Below, in pieces: positions 1 to 8,096 of a stretch of DNA of 64,000 nucleotides. The notes below the pieces were generated by a model that was not told where the DNA came from, made no database searches, and saw nothing but the letters and a program-made list of their open reading frames with translations. Both the position numbers and the translations under genes were made by a program. Position 1 is the stretch's first letter, and each line of letters starts with the position of its first letter. The DNA comes from Herpetosiphonaceae bacterium (GTDB lineage: Bacteria; Chloroflexota; Chloroflexia; Chloroflexales; Kallotenuaceae): contig DASUTC010000347.1 in the NCBI GenBank assembly GCA_036374795.1, positions 142,501 to 206,500 on the forward strand. Reading direction: 5' to 3'.

Positions 1-1
1 T

Positions 2-598
2 CTGCTCCGCCCCGTCGCGGATCGCGCCTGGCGAACCAGGGTGCTGGCGATGCTGGAGCGGCTAAAGCTCGACGCCGGGTCGAGCGAACAGCGGGTGCTG
101 GAGCAGAAAGCCGCCGGACCGGCCTTCGACCTGCATGTCCGGGCGATCGTCGTGGCGGCCTCGCCGGAAGCGGGACAGACGATGGTCACCACGATCTGCG
201 CGGCGCTGGCCGCCTCAGCGCAGGCGATCGCCAACGCGGAACAGCGGCTCGTCGCCGGCCCGATTCAGGTGCTGCCGGCGGTGATTCCCGCGCCGCCACC
301 CTTCCCCGTCACCCGCGCGCGACTCGCCTGGGTTACGGGCGTGATCCTCGCCGCGGCCGTTCTCAGCGCGCTGGTTGCCGTGTCGAGAACCCCCCTCTCG
401 TCAGGGCTGGGACCGGCGATCTGGGCGCTCCCCGTGCCGCTCGTCGCCCTGCCGCGCGCGGTTCTCGGCACGCTGTGGTACCGGAGGACGCGGGCCGGTC
501 TGCCCCAGCGTCTCGCCACGGTACTCGCGAGCGTGATGCCCGTTCGCAATCCGCGCGTCGTGCCGATCTGGAGCGACTGGCTCGGTCATCGGTCCTAA
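2..598 (+). CDS. C-terminal part of conjugation-type membrane protein (5' truncated by window)
   Basis: The frame is open from the first bases of the window, so only the C-terminal ~198 residues are seen. A segment reading FDLHVRAIVV then ASPEAGQTM resembles the non-catalytic domain that precedes the ATPase in HerA/VirD4-like conjugation proteins of Gram-positive-type elements. Two hydrophobic stretches follow (LAWVTGVILAAAVLSALVAV and a second near GLGPAIWALPVPLVALPRAV), suggesting membrane anchoring at the C-terminus. It ends 34 bases before the ATPase gene, so the two are probably one operon encoding a split domain pair. Family assignment is inference from weak similarity and context. Confidence 0.5.
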   Translation: MLRPVADRAWRTRVLAMLERLKLDAGSSEQRVLEQKAAGPAFDLHVRAIVVAASPEAGQTMVTTICAALAASAQAIANAEQRLVAGPIQVLPAVIPAPPPFPVTRARLAWVTGVILAAAVLSALVAVSRTPLSSGLGPAIWALPVPLVALPRAVLGTLWYRRTRAGLPQRLATVLASVMPVRNPRVVPIWSDWLGHRS

Positions 599-632
599 TA
601 TCCCATCCACCCAAGCAACCAAGGAGACCAGC

Positions 633-2693
633 ATGATCTTAAGTGCCGCCGAAATCGCCACCCTCTGGTGTCCGCCGACCGCCGACTTCGCCGATCGGGT
701 CGAGCGGGTGATGGCCCAGTGGCTGCCGCCGCCCGCCAACGCCTTTATCGATCCCCACAATCCCCACCACCTCGCGATGGGGATGGGCGAGCGCAGCGAC
801 GGGAGCTGGGCGCCGATCGGGATGCCCTACGATATGTTCCGCTTCATCGCCTGGATTACCGCGCCGATGGGCCGCGGCAAGTCGGTGATGCTGCTCAACT
901 ATATGCAGGGGCTGCTCCGCGCCGGGGCCGGGTTTATGGGCCTGGACTGTAAAGCGAAAGATCTGGTCAACACGGCGCTGCCGATTATCCCCCTGGGCCG
1001 GGAAAAGGACGTCACGATCGTCAACCTGGACGGCTCGCGGATCACCGGCGAAGACCTGCGACCGGGCATGAACCTGCTCAGCCCCACGCTGGCGAAATCG
1101 CTCGGCCTCGACCCGTCGATGATGGCCTCGACCGTCCTCGACATCTTTCCGACGCTCGATCCGCGCTTCAACGAGGCCGTCGGCATCAAGCAGTTTGCCA
1201 ACTTCGGCATGCTGGCGCTGCTCGGCGGCGAGCCGCAGCCGACGTTGATGCACCTGATCCGCTTCTTCGGCGACGAGGACTACCGGGCGCAGGTGGTGGG
1301 GCGGCTGCCGGGCGCGTTCATCCAGGTCCAGGACTTCTGGGACCGCCGCTTCCCGGAGATGCCCCAGACCCAGCAGGCATCGCTGGCCTCGTTCGAGCGG
1401 CGGCTTGACCAGCTGATGTCGTTTCCCGAACTGCAGGCGATGCTGGTCGCGCCGTCGTGCAGCATCGACCTGCGCAAGCTGATGGATAGCAACGGCATCC
1501 TGCTGATGGGGGTGAGCGCCAGCCAGGGTCAGATCGCGTCGATCGCGATTACGCTGCTCCTCACTCAGCTGCGCCTGGCCGCGCTGTCGCGCACGAATGT
1601 CCCCGAAGCCCAGCGTCCCGACTGGCCGATCATCGTGGACGAGGTGCAGGTGATCGCCAACGACAACATCCCGCTCTTCAAGACGATGCTCAGCCAGTTT
1701 CGCTCGATGCGGATCGGCCAGGTGTATGTCCACCAGGGCCTGAGCCAGCTCGACGCCGAGGTGATGGGCGCGCTGGCCGATAACGCCGGGACGCGGGTGA
1801 TCCTGGGCTGCGAGGCCGACGACGCGAGCACCTATGCCAGCCTGTACCGGGCGCTGGGCCTGACCCAGACCGACTTTACCCAGATGGAAGTCCACCCGGT
1901 CCACAACTACGCGCTGCACCAGTATCTCAAGCTGGCCGGGCGCGGCAACCTGTTCAGCGCCGAGCCACTGCCCAAGCCGGAGCTGGTCCAGGAAGAGCCG
2001 CCGCCACGGGTGTACCGCAACTGGCGGACGCTGCTGGCGCCGGCGGCCAATAGCCGGGAGCGCGAGCTGGATGCCACGATCTTACGGTTTCATGAGCTGG
2101 CGAAGGTGCGCTGGGACGAGGCGGTGCAGCGGCTGGGCGCGGTCTGCATGCACAACCCGGCGGCCTTCGACGCCTTCTGCGCGCGGACCAAAGCCCACCG
2201 TCAGGCCCGGCGGCAGTTCATCCTGGATCATCCCGGCTGCGTGCGGATCGACCCGGAGCTGGAGGGGCAGGCAGCCATCCAGCAGCAGAAAGTCGACCGG
2301 ATTCGCATCCTCTCCGATCTGGGATCGGGCGTGCCGAAGCTAGAAACCGAGGCAATGGCGTTCGCGCTGCTGATGGCGTCGCGGGAGGCGAGCCAGGTGC
2401 GTAAAGAGCGGGCGGCGGCGGCGGAAGCCGCCAAGAAAGCCGCGAAGAAGGGTGGTGGGAACGCGCCGCCCCAACGTGTCGCGCCGGCCGGTCCGCTGGG
2501 CGCGCCGACGGCCGAGGAGCTGATGCAGCAGGACACCGTGGCAGCCCTCGCCGCGGAACGTGACCGGGCGACGCGGACCCAGCTGGACACGATTCCGACG
2601 CTCGACGAGCTGATGGCGGCGCGGGGCAAGCGGCGCGCGGCCGACGATCTGGTGGGCGGCTTTGAAGGCTTTGAACCGGACGTGGACGCCTAG
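633..2693 (+). CDS. VirD4/TraG/HerA-like conjugative transfer ATPase
   Basis: 686 residues. A Walker A (PMGRGKS, K83) and a Walker B (IIVDEVQ, D336-E337) frame a P-loop motor domain of the coupling-protein/HerA type. These ATPases pump DNA or protein substrates through conjugation channels at the membrane. The C-terminal ~200 residues are charged and Ala/Lys-rich, probably a flexible tail. The start ATG has a strong AAGGAGA site eight bases upstream. No transmembrane segment is obvious, which fits the membrane part lying in the preceding separate gene. A replication-relaxation gene follows directly. The family is clear from the motifs; an actual transfer role is inferred. Confidence 0.75.
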   Translation: MILSAAEIATLWCPPTADFADRVERVMAQWLPPPANAFIDPHNPHHLAMGMGERSDGSWAPIGMPYDMFRFIAWITAPMGRGKSVMLLNYMQGLLRAGAGFMGLDCKAKDLVNTALPIIPLGREKDVTIVNLDGSRITGEDLRPGMNLLSPTLAKSLGLDPSMMASTVLDIFPTLDPRFNEAVGIKQFANFGMLALLGGEPQPTLMHLIRFFGDEDYRAQVVGRLPGAFIQVQDFWDRRFPEMPQTQQASLASFERRLDQLMSFPELQAMLVAPSCSIDLRKLMDSNGILLMGVSASQGQIASIAITLLLTQLRLAALSRTNVPEAQRPDWPIIVDEVQVIANDNIPLFKTMLSQFRSMRIGQVYVHQGLSQLDAEVMGALADNAGTRVILGCEADDASTYASLYRALGLTQTDFTQMEVHPVHNYALHQYLKLAGRGNLFSAEPLPKPELVQEEPPPRVYRNWRTLLAPAANSRERELDATILRFHELAKVRWDEAVQRLGAVCMHNPAAFDAFCARTKAHRQARRQFILDHPGCVRIDPELEGQAAIQQQKVDRIRILSDLGSGVPKLETEAMAFALLMASREASQVRKERAAAAEAAKKAAKKGGGNAPPQRVAPAGPLGAPTAEELMQQDTVAALAAERDRATRTQLDTIPTLDELMAARGKRRAADDLVGGFEGFEPDVDA

Positions 2694-2741
2694 CCGGCGT
2701 CGCTCGCGTCCCACGTACCATATCTGAAAAGGACTCATTCC

Positions 2742-3770
2742 ATGACAGCGATTTTGCCGATTGAAGATCTGATTGGCCTGGGCGACGAGCGGGACATGGC
2801 GGTCCTGCGCGCGCTCGGACGGCTGGAGTTCATGGCCAGCCGGTGGCTCAAAGACCTGTTTTTTCCCAGGGTGGATCGGACGACGATGTTTCGCCGCCTG
2901 AGCCACCTGGTCAAGCTGGGCTTGATCTGGTACACCCAGACGGCGCATGCCGACATCGCGCCGGCCAGGACGGGGAGTCGGCAGCGCACGCTGAAGCTGC
3001 CCTACATCTACGGGCTGACGCCGGAAGGCAGGAATCTCCTCGACGCGCTGGATCTGGAACCCTACGCGCCGAGCCTGGCGGCGCTGCGGACGCGGGATCG
3101 CCGCGCGCCGGACGTGCCGAAAGCGCAGCTGGCCCACGATCTGCTGGCGGCGTCGTGGTGCGTGTCGATGATCGACGCGGCGCGGCGCTGCCCGATGGTC
3201 GACGCGATCTTCTGCCATGTCGAGTATGTGAGCGATCCCCGCCAGCGGATCGACGCGATCCTGGTGATTCGGTTCAACACGCAGCAGCGGACCCAGGCGC
3301 GATCCGGGTGGGACATTCCCTGGCATGACGGCTCGCCGGACGGTCCGCAGCATCAGACGGTGCGGCTGGCGCTGGAAGTGGACCGGGGCACCGAGCCGTT
3401 GAAGGTGCTGCTCGGCAAAGGCTTGATGTACCGGACGCTGACGGCGGAGCGGGTGTATCACCAGACCCTGGGCGGCCCCGTGCTGCCGGTGTTTCTGGTG
3501 CCGCCGGGCAAGCGGGCAGCACAGATCGCGCGGGAATGGCAGGATGCGTGGCCGGGCGGACCGGGCGTCATCTCGACGCCGAGCAAGGCGACCCATCCGG
3601 TGTATGGGGCGCTGTGGGGGGAGTATCTGACGTTGAAGGATGTACCGCCGCAGCGGGCGAATCTCCTGGGATCGCTGGTGGGGTCACCAGACGCCTGGGG
3701 GTCGCTGGTGGCGGCGTGGGTGCCGGAATTGCCGGAACGACTCACGCCGGCGCCCGTGACGGGTCGCTAA
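2742..3770 (+). CDS. Replication-relaxation family protein
   Basis: 342 residues. The N-terminus is a winged helix (about residues 10-70: DERDMAVLRALGRL, FFPRVDRTTMFRRLSHL, KLGLIWYTQ), followed by an alpha/beta core with a conserved-looking LALEVDRGTEPL stretch. This layout matches the replication-relaxation (Replic_Relax) family found beside VirD4-like ATPases on actinobacterial and chloroflexotal plasmids, where it is thought to act at the origin or in transfer initiation. It has an AAAGGA site before the ATG. An array of ~11.5-bp repeats starts just after its stop codon, a typical place for the protein's own binding sites. Biochemical function is not established from sequence. Confidence 0.7.
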   Translation: MTAILPIEDLIGLGDERDMAVLRALGRLEFMASRWLKDLFFPRVDRTTMFRRLSHLVKLGLIWYTQTAHADIAPARTGSRQRTLKLPYIYGLTPEGRNLLDALDLEPYAPSLAALRTRDRRAPDVPKAQLAHDLLAASWCVSMIDAARRCPMVDAIFCHVEYVSDPRQRIDAILVIRFNTQQRTQARSGWDIPWHDGSPDGPQHQTVRLALEVDRGTEPLKVLLGKGLMYRTLTAERVYHQTLGGPVLPVFLVPPGKRAAQIAREWQDAWPGGPGVISTPSKATHPVYGALWGEYLTLKDVPPQRANLLGSLVGSPDAWGSLVAAWVPELPERLTPAPVTGR

Positions 3771-3778
3771 GTCATGCG

Positions 3779-3882
3779 ACAACCGACGCCACAACCGACG
3801 CCACAACCGCGCCATAACCGACGCGATAACCGACGCCATAACCGTGCAACAACCGCGCCATAACCGCGCCATAACCGCGCCA
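3779..3882 (+). repeat. Iteron-like array, nine AACCG-core units at 11-12 bp
   Basis: Nine AACCG cores start at 3781, 3793, 3805, 3816, 3828, 3840, 3851, 3862 and 3873, so spacing is 12,12,11,12,12,11,11,11 bases. The units read (C/T)AACCG(A)CGCCA. Spacing close to the DNA helical repeat would place the cores on one face. The array directly follows the replication-relaxation gene and begins a ~1 kb gene-free region, which suggests a replication origin, transfer origin or partition site. It is non-coding as far as I can judge. Confidence 0.6.
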
Positions 3883-4073
3883 CAGACGATGGGGTTTCGG
3901 CGCTCCCAGAGCGGAAAAACCGCCCGACATTATACGTGCATGCGGCCCCGATCACGAGTCCGATCCGCAGCTCGGATGGGCCAGTCCGGTTCCAAGGTCA
4001 GGACACGCATCCGGGCGATTCGCGCTGCTTCGGCGAGGCGGAGCCAGGCGACACAAGGCGGGGCAAGGTGAAG

Positions 4074-4165
4074 CCCTGCATCTGCCCTGCATCTGCCCTG
4101 CATCTGCCCTGCAATCTGCCCTGCATTGCATTGCTTCTGCATTGCTTTGCATTGCTGCTGCCCTG
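4074..4165 (+). repeat. CTGCCCTGCAT tandem repeat grading into TTGCATTGC units
   Basis: About four copies of the 11-bp unit CTGCCCTGCAT lie head to tail from about 4074. They decay into TGCATTGC-type words up to about 4165, ending with CTGCTGCCCTGCG. The array is gene-free and 190 bases after the AACCG array. It could be a second protein-binding array or simple slippage; nothing in the sequence decides. Confidence 0.5.
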
Positions 4166-4778
4166 CGAGCCAGGTGGTGCTGTGACTGGGGACGCGCGCG
4201 ATCCCACTCCCAGGGGGACGCACGGAGCATCCGAGCGCCAGCGAGGGAGCGAGCGTGCTAGCCCCCGGTGCGAGCGCCGCAGTCCTGGGTCCGCGCCGCG
4301 CTGGGTGGAAGCGACCAGGCCATGTCGGCAGGATATGGCTGGAGCGGCTCGTCGGCGGGTGCGCAGGGGCACGTCGGCAGCGTACACCAGGTCGGCAGCC
4401 GCAGGCGGGCAGAATGGGACTAGGGACGCGCGCGTGCCAGGTGGCGATCGCCGAAGAGCAGATCGGCAGACCTGGCAGGTCAGCGAGTAGGAGCGCGTGC
4501 GTCCCTACCCTGGGCAGGCGTCGCAGGGGATGTGACGGGTGAGATCCTTCGAGTATATTGACATAACTAAACAGGTGTCACATGGTGATCGGGAGCGGTC
4601 GAAACAGCCGCAGGCGAGATGTGACGGACCCGCCGCCGGGGACCAGGACGCCCCTCAGAGCGGCCAGGAACGGCGCAATCGAGCCGATCCACCAGGAACA
4701 CCGGAATCATAGCAGCACGGCCTCGATACGCGCCTCCAGCGGCACGTGCGGGCCCACAGTGCAGAAAGGGACGTCGTC
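4166..4778. other. Gene-free stretch, no clear feature
   Basis: High-GC sequence without a convincing coding frame. The word GTCGGCAG recurs near 4323, 4372 and 4391. A TTGACA hexamer sits at 4558-4563 but has no -10 element at the right distance. Together with the two upstream arrays this makes about 1 kb without a gene. Confidence 0.4.
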
Positions 4779-5480
4779 ATGTCGGGCTTTCAAACACATC
4801 TGATCATTGGGGCGGTGGGCGGCCTGGGCCTTGCCCGCTGGCTGGACCATACCCAGGTGCTACCGCTGCCGAGCGGCGTCTGGCAGCTGGGCGCGCCGAT
4901 CATTCCGCTCGGCCTCACGGGCCTTGGGATCATCCTCGGCTCCGCGCTCTTAAACCTCTGGCCGGATCTGGACGAGCCAGGATCGTGGATGTCCCGCCGG
5001 TTGAAAGCGGCGGTGGCCCTGATTGCTGCGCCGCTGGTTGGCCTGGTCGGTTATGCCCTCGCCGCGCAGGGACGGCTACCGATGCGTCCCGAAGGTGCCG
5101 CCGTCGTGGGGCTCCTCCTCGGCGCCCTGCTCGTCGGGCCGCTGCTCGGCTGGTTGCTGCTCCGGCTGATTCGGATCGGCGCGGGCGGGCATCGCCGCCT
5201 GACGCACAGCCTCGTTCTTGGTGGCGTGCTGGCCGCGCTGGCGGTGGCGCTCTGGCGGAATGGACAGCCGATCTGGGCGCTCGTGCCGGCGGCGCTGGTC
5301 GGATCTCAGTGGCTGCATTTGTGTGGCGACCTCGTGACCGTGGCAGGCGTGCCCCTGCTGCACCCGATCAGCGCACGGGATTTCGGGTTGCCCAGACCGC
5401 TCGCCGTGGTCGGCGAACCCCTGATCACGGTCGTGGCCCTGCTCGTCGGCTCGTGGCTGCTCTGGGGCATGGCCGCATGA
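4779..5480 (+). CDS. YdjM/DUF457-type membrane-bound metal-dependent hydrolase
   Basis: 233 residues from the ATG at 4779, chosen because GAAAGGG lies eight bases upstream. An N-terminal HLIIGAVGG, an LWPDLDEPGSW motif, a GGHRRLTHS motif and WLHLCGDLVT near the end give the His/Asp pattern of the YdjM family (membrane-bound, predicted metal-dependent hydrolases). Several hydrophobic helices place it in the cytoplasmic membrane. The substrate of the family is not known. The stop overlaps the ATG of the next small frame by ATGA, suggesting translational coupling. Confidence 0.75.
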   Translation: MSGFQTHLIIGAVGGLGLARWLDHTQVLPLPSGVWQLGAPIIPLGLTGLGIILGSALLNLWPDLDEPGSWMSRRLKAAVALIAAPLVGLVGYALAAQGRLPMRPEGAAVVGLLLGALLVGPLLGWLLLRLIRIGAGGHRRLTHSLVLGGVLAALAVALWRNGQPIWALVPAALVGSQWLHLCGDLVTVAGVPLLHPISARDFGLPRPLAVVGEPLITVVALLVGSWLLWGMAA

Positions 5481-5773
5481 TCGACCAGGGCGCGCTGGGC
5501 CAGCGGAACGGTCGCTCGATCGGGATCACCCGGCTCACCGTGCTGGCAACCGCCGGTCACGACGCTGGGAATCCCCTCGGCGACCAGCTGCACGGCCTGT
5601 TCATCCTGGCACGGCAGGCGGACGAATCGCGTGGCGAGACCTCGGGTCTGCGCACGGACCGGCGCGCGTCTGGTGGTAGGTGCATGCGTCGGGGTGGATC
5701 GGGCGGCAGGAGCCACGGATGCGGAGCCGCGCCGTCCGTCAACGGCCACGCACTGGGGTGTGACCTGCCGTGA
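5477..5773 (+). CDS. Small hypothetical protein, possibly degraded at its C-terminus
   Basis: 98 residues; its ATG overlaps the preceding stop as ATGA. Codons for the first ~60 residues (MIDQGALGQRN, then RLTVLATAGHDAGNPLGDQL) have very high third-position GC, as in the real genes around it. After about residue 65 the composition becomes Gly/Arg-rich and loses that pattern, so the C-terminus may be frameshifted or fused to non-coding DNA. Family not recognised. Confidence 0.4.
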   Translation: MIDQGALGQRNGRSIGITRLTVLATAGHDAGNPLGDQLHGLFILARQADESRGETSGLRTDRRASGGRCMRRGGSGGRSHGCGAAPSVNGHALGCDLP

Positions 5774-5808
5774 GGACCACGTCTCGCCATGCGGGATAGT
5801 GCGTCCTG

Positions 5809-5973
5809 ATGCGGCAAATCGCGTGGCGAGACCTCGCGATCATGCTCGTTGAGACCTGCGGATTGGGGCTGGACCGGCGAGCGCAAACGCCGGGATGGAC
5901 GTTCGATCAGCGCCAGAAAGAAGGACACAATGACCCTGACGTACGACGCATTTTGAACCTTGGCGGTCGATGA
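5809..5973 (+). CDS. Short hypothetical ORF (54 aa)
   Basis: Reads MRQIAWRDLAIMLVETCGLG and ends DPDVRRILNLGGR. The composition is protein-like but there is no clear ribosome binding site, and it overlaps the TTG start of the next gene by 14 bases. It could be a remnant of a longer gene. Evidence is weak and rests on composition only. Confidence 0.3.
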   Translation: MRQIAWRDLAIMLVETCGLGLDRRAQTPGWTFDQRQKEGHNDPDVRRILNLGGR

Positions 5974-6535
5974 TCCGCTGTCCCCGGTCCGGGGATCACG
6001 AGTTCCTTTGGGTGAGGATCGCGCGCTCGCCGAGCAGCTGCGTGCCCACATCGTCGCCCATGCCGATGTGGCGAGCGAGGTGGTGCTGCGCCCGCTCGTC
6101 GGCGTGGCGCTCCAGCTGCCGGAGTGGGCCAATGCAGCGGAGGTGGCGCGGGCGATCGATGCCGAACAGGTCACGGCCGGCTTTCTGGATTTTGGGGGCC
6201 GGTGCTGTGTCGCGGTGCCAGCCGCGGGGGAACACCTGGAGCAGACGGCGCATGCGGTGGCCAAGGTGCTGCATGGCCTGCTGGAGATCCACACGCCCTA
6301 CATTAACCGCTACGCAGATGCGTGTGACGAGCCGGAGCTGCGCGCCGTGGACGACGTGGCGGCGATCGAGGCGGTTTGCGAGCTGTTGTCGGCGAACAGC
6401 GCGCTGATCCGCCAGATTCAGGCGGTGCGCGCCCTCGCCCTCGCGCCGGAGCTGCGCGCGCTGCTCGACGAAAGCCTGCAGCTCGTGATGGACGAAATCC
6501 ACGCCAGGCGAACAACCGGGCGTGTCGCCACATAA
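5960..6535 (+). CDS. Hypothetical protein, TTG start
   Basis: 191 residues, mostly alpha-helical (ALAEQLRAHIVAHADVASEV, LEQTAHAVAKVLHGLLEIH), acidic, no signal peptide or membrane segment. Family not recognised. The start is uncertain. TTG 5960 has no good ribosome site, while a better site (AAAGAAGGA) serves an ATG at 5930 in the same frame that reads only eight codons to a TGA at 5954-5956. Either the gene starts at 5960 or at TTG 6008, or a nonsense mutation has cut off its original N-terminus. It is followed by two 58-bp repeat elements. Confidence 0.55.
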   Translation: MAVDDPLSPVRGSRVPLGEDRALAEQLRAHIVAHADVASEVVLRPLVGVALQLPEWANAAEVARAIDAEQVTAGFLDFGGRCCVAVPAAGEHLEQTAHAVAKVLHGLLEIHTPYINRYADACDEPELRAVDDVAAIEAVCELLSANSALIRQIQAVRALALAPELRALLDESLQLVMDEIHARRTTGRVAT

Positions 6536-6540
6536 GGCAG

Positions 6541-6598
6541 ATGTCTGCACATGCTGATTCAGGGCATCACAATCACGCAAACCAGCATGTCCAGACAT
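6541..6598. repeat. 58-bp element with 16-bp inverted ends, copy 1
   Basis: Left arm ATGTCTGCACATGCTG and right arm CAGCATGTCCAGACAT are inverted repeats with one mismatch over 16 bases, separated by 26 bases that include TGATTCAGGGCATCA, itself a small hairpin (TGAT/ATCA). A 58-bp copy with 54 identical positions lies at 6663-6720. It is intergenic, between the gene ending at 6535 and the MSCD gene starting at 7026. Confidence 0.65.
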
Positions 6599-6662
6599 GC
6601 CGTCCGCAGCCGACGCTACCAGGCCCTACGGCCTTCGACCGTGCGCACGGCAGGATACGGGG

Positions 6663-6720
6663 ATGTCTGAACATGCTGATTCAGGGCATCACAACCACGC
6701 AAACCAGCGTGTCGAGACAT
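6663..6720. repeat. 58-bp element with inverted ends, copy 2
   Basis: This is the second copy of the element at 6541-6598, 122 bases downstream in the same orientation. It differs at four positions, and those changes weaken its inverted repeat (ATGTCTGAACATGCTG against CAGCGTGTCGAGACAT). The paired arrangement upstream of the MSCD gene cluster suggests operator, recombination or transfer sites. Confidence 0.6.
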
Positions 6721-7025
6721 CCGCCGCAGCAGATCGGCAGGCCCAGCTGACCGGTACGACCGATCCCGGTCCGAAGCCAACCGCGATCGCGGTCCGTCCG
6801 GTTCCGCCGTTTCGCTGACCGCGTGAGGGGGTGCGCATATACACCACCTGAACCGCACCGGCTTCAACGGCCTGTGTCGCTTCAATCGGCGCGGCGAGTT
6901 TAATGTGGCGTTTGGACGGTACACGACCACCAGGTACAGGCGCCATTTCAGTGCCTATGCCGCACTGCTTCGGCGGTGGCGAGGAATCTGGCTACCTGTG
7001 TCGAGATTACATGGAGCGGTACGTG

Positions 7026-8096
7026 ATGAGTTGCGACCAGAATCGAAAGACGTATGTTGCCGCGTTGACGAAGCATGGCGGACCGCTCGCCGATGCGCTT
7101 GGTGGCTCGGTGATCGCCCCGAAGGTGCTGGAGGCGGTGTTCAATGTGGCGCGCAATCAGCCGTTGCCCGACGATCCAGCAGAACGAGCGAGCCTGCTCG
7201 TGCAGGCCGAGAGCGCGACGCGCCTGTTGTTTGCACGGATGCGGCAGGCTGGGTTCACGCCACCAACCCATGCCGCGAACGGCCTCCCCCGGAAAGATGC
7301 CCAGCGTGGCTATGGAGCCATTCACCAGACGATTCGCGCGATCGAGCAGCGGCAGAACCTGCCGAAGCTGGCACATGCGATTCTGGAACAGCACACGCCT
7401 TCTGGAGCAGCACGGCATGTCCTCAAAACACTTCCACGGGTTGCCGCTATCACAGAAGCTGAGCGCTTGACCGATGAGGATCGTGATGCGTTGAGCGTGG
7501 CATGCGACTATCTGCTGCGCAGTGACAGTCCGGTGCCGATCCGCGCCTGGTCCGAGGCTCGGAACACGCCTGATTGGCAGATCGCCGCTCGTACCACAGC
7601 ACGCGCTATTTCCCTGCTTGCCGCCATGCCAAACGCCGTTTCCTCGACCACGTTTAAGGACGATCCCGGCGAGGTTCCAATCGGTGCCCGCTTGACCCTT
7701 TCCTGTGGCTGCGTTTGGGAGCGCACGGCTCGGGGACAGCGTGAAACGTCTGCGGCGTGGTTTCGGTTGCGCGAACGGTGCGATGGTAGATGTCCAAACG
7801 ACGCGCGGATCGGTGCTCGGCGATGGCTCCCGTCATCCGACAAAGATGCCCGCGTGCTTGGCCCGCAAACGTGGGAGGAGTGGGCGGTTAACAATGCCCA
7901 TTGCCTACCAAAGGATGTGTTCGACAAAGATGATATTGGTCGGCTGATGGGGATACCTGACGAGCCAGCTACCAGCGAAATGGCACACGTACGCCGTGTC
8001 GAGCGAGCGCTGGTGTTTGCTGGTCGCTTCGAGCTTGTTCGTGGTGGATGGAATCCCCGTTATCGGCTCCGACAGACGGATGAGGCAGGGGTATGA
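7026..8096 (+). CDS. MSCD-family protein 1
   Basis: 356 residues. The start at 7026 is chosen because GGAGCGG lies upstream and because the resulting N-terminus MSCDQNRKTYVAAL matches three other proteins in this window. The shared domain spans about residues 1-125, with the signatures ARMRQAGFTPPTHAANGLPR and AQRGYGAIHQTIRAIEQ. The rest contains a Cys cluster (SCGCVWERT, then ERCDGRCP) that may bind metal, and a C-terminal part (WEEWAVNNAHCLPKDVF to the end) that looks like a small winged helix. The stop overlaps the next ATG by ATGA, so it is coupled to MSCD protein 2. No known family was recognised. Confidence 0.7.
   Translation: MSCDQNRKTYVAALTKHGGPLADALGGSVIAPKVLEAVFNVARNQPLPDDPAERASLLVQAESATRLLFARMRQAGFTPPTHAANGLPRKDAQRGYGAIHQTIRAIEQRQNLPKLAHAILEQHTPSGAARHVLKTLPRVAAITEAERLTDEDRDALSVACDYLLRSDSPVPIRAWSEARNTPDWQIAARTTARAISLLAAMPNAVSSTTFKDDPGEVPIGARLTLSCGCVWERTARGQRETSAAWFRLRERCDGRCPNDARIGARRWLPSSDKDARVLGPQTWEEWAVNNAHCLPKDVFDKDDIGRLMGIPDEPATSEMAHVRRVERALVFAGRFELVRGGWNPRYRLRQTDEAGV

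Noticed and set aside
639..1919. Long minus-strand open frame opposite the VirD4-like gene
   Set aside because: It is Arg/His/Gln-rich with no motif, and is the usual antisense shadow of a GC-rich gene.
4074..4165. Tandem array considered as CRISPR
   Set aside because: The units are only 11 bp and run without spacers.
5954..5956. TGA read as selenocysteine
   Set aside because: It follows only eight codons and no selenocysteine insertion hairpin is evident.
7026..7040. Cys3 of the MSCD start as a lipoprotein lipobox
   Set aside because: There is no hydrophobic signal peptide; the Cys lies at the very start of a soluble domain.
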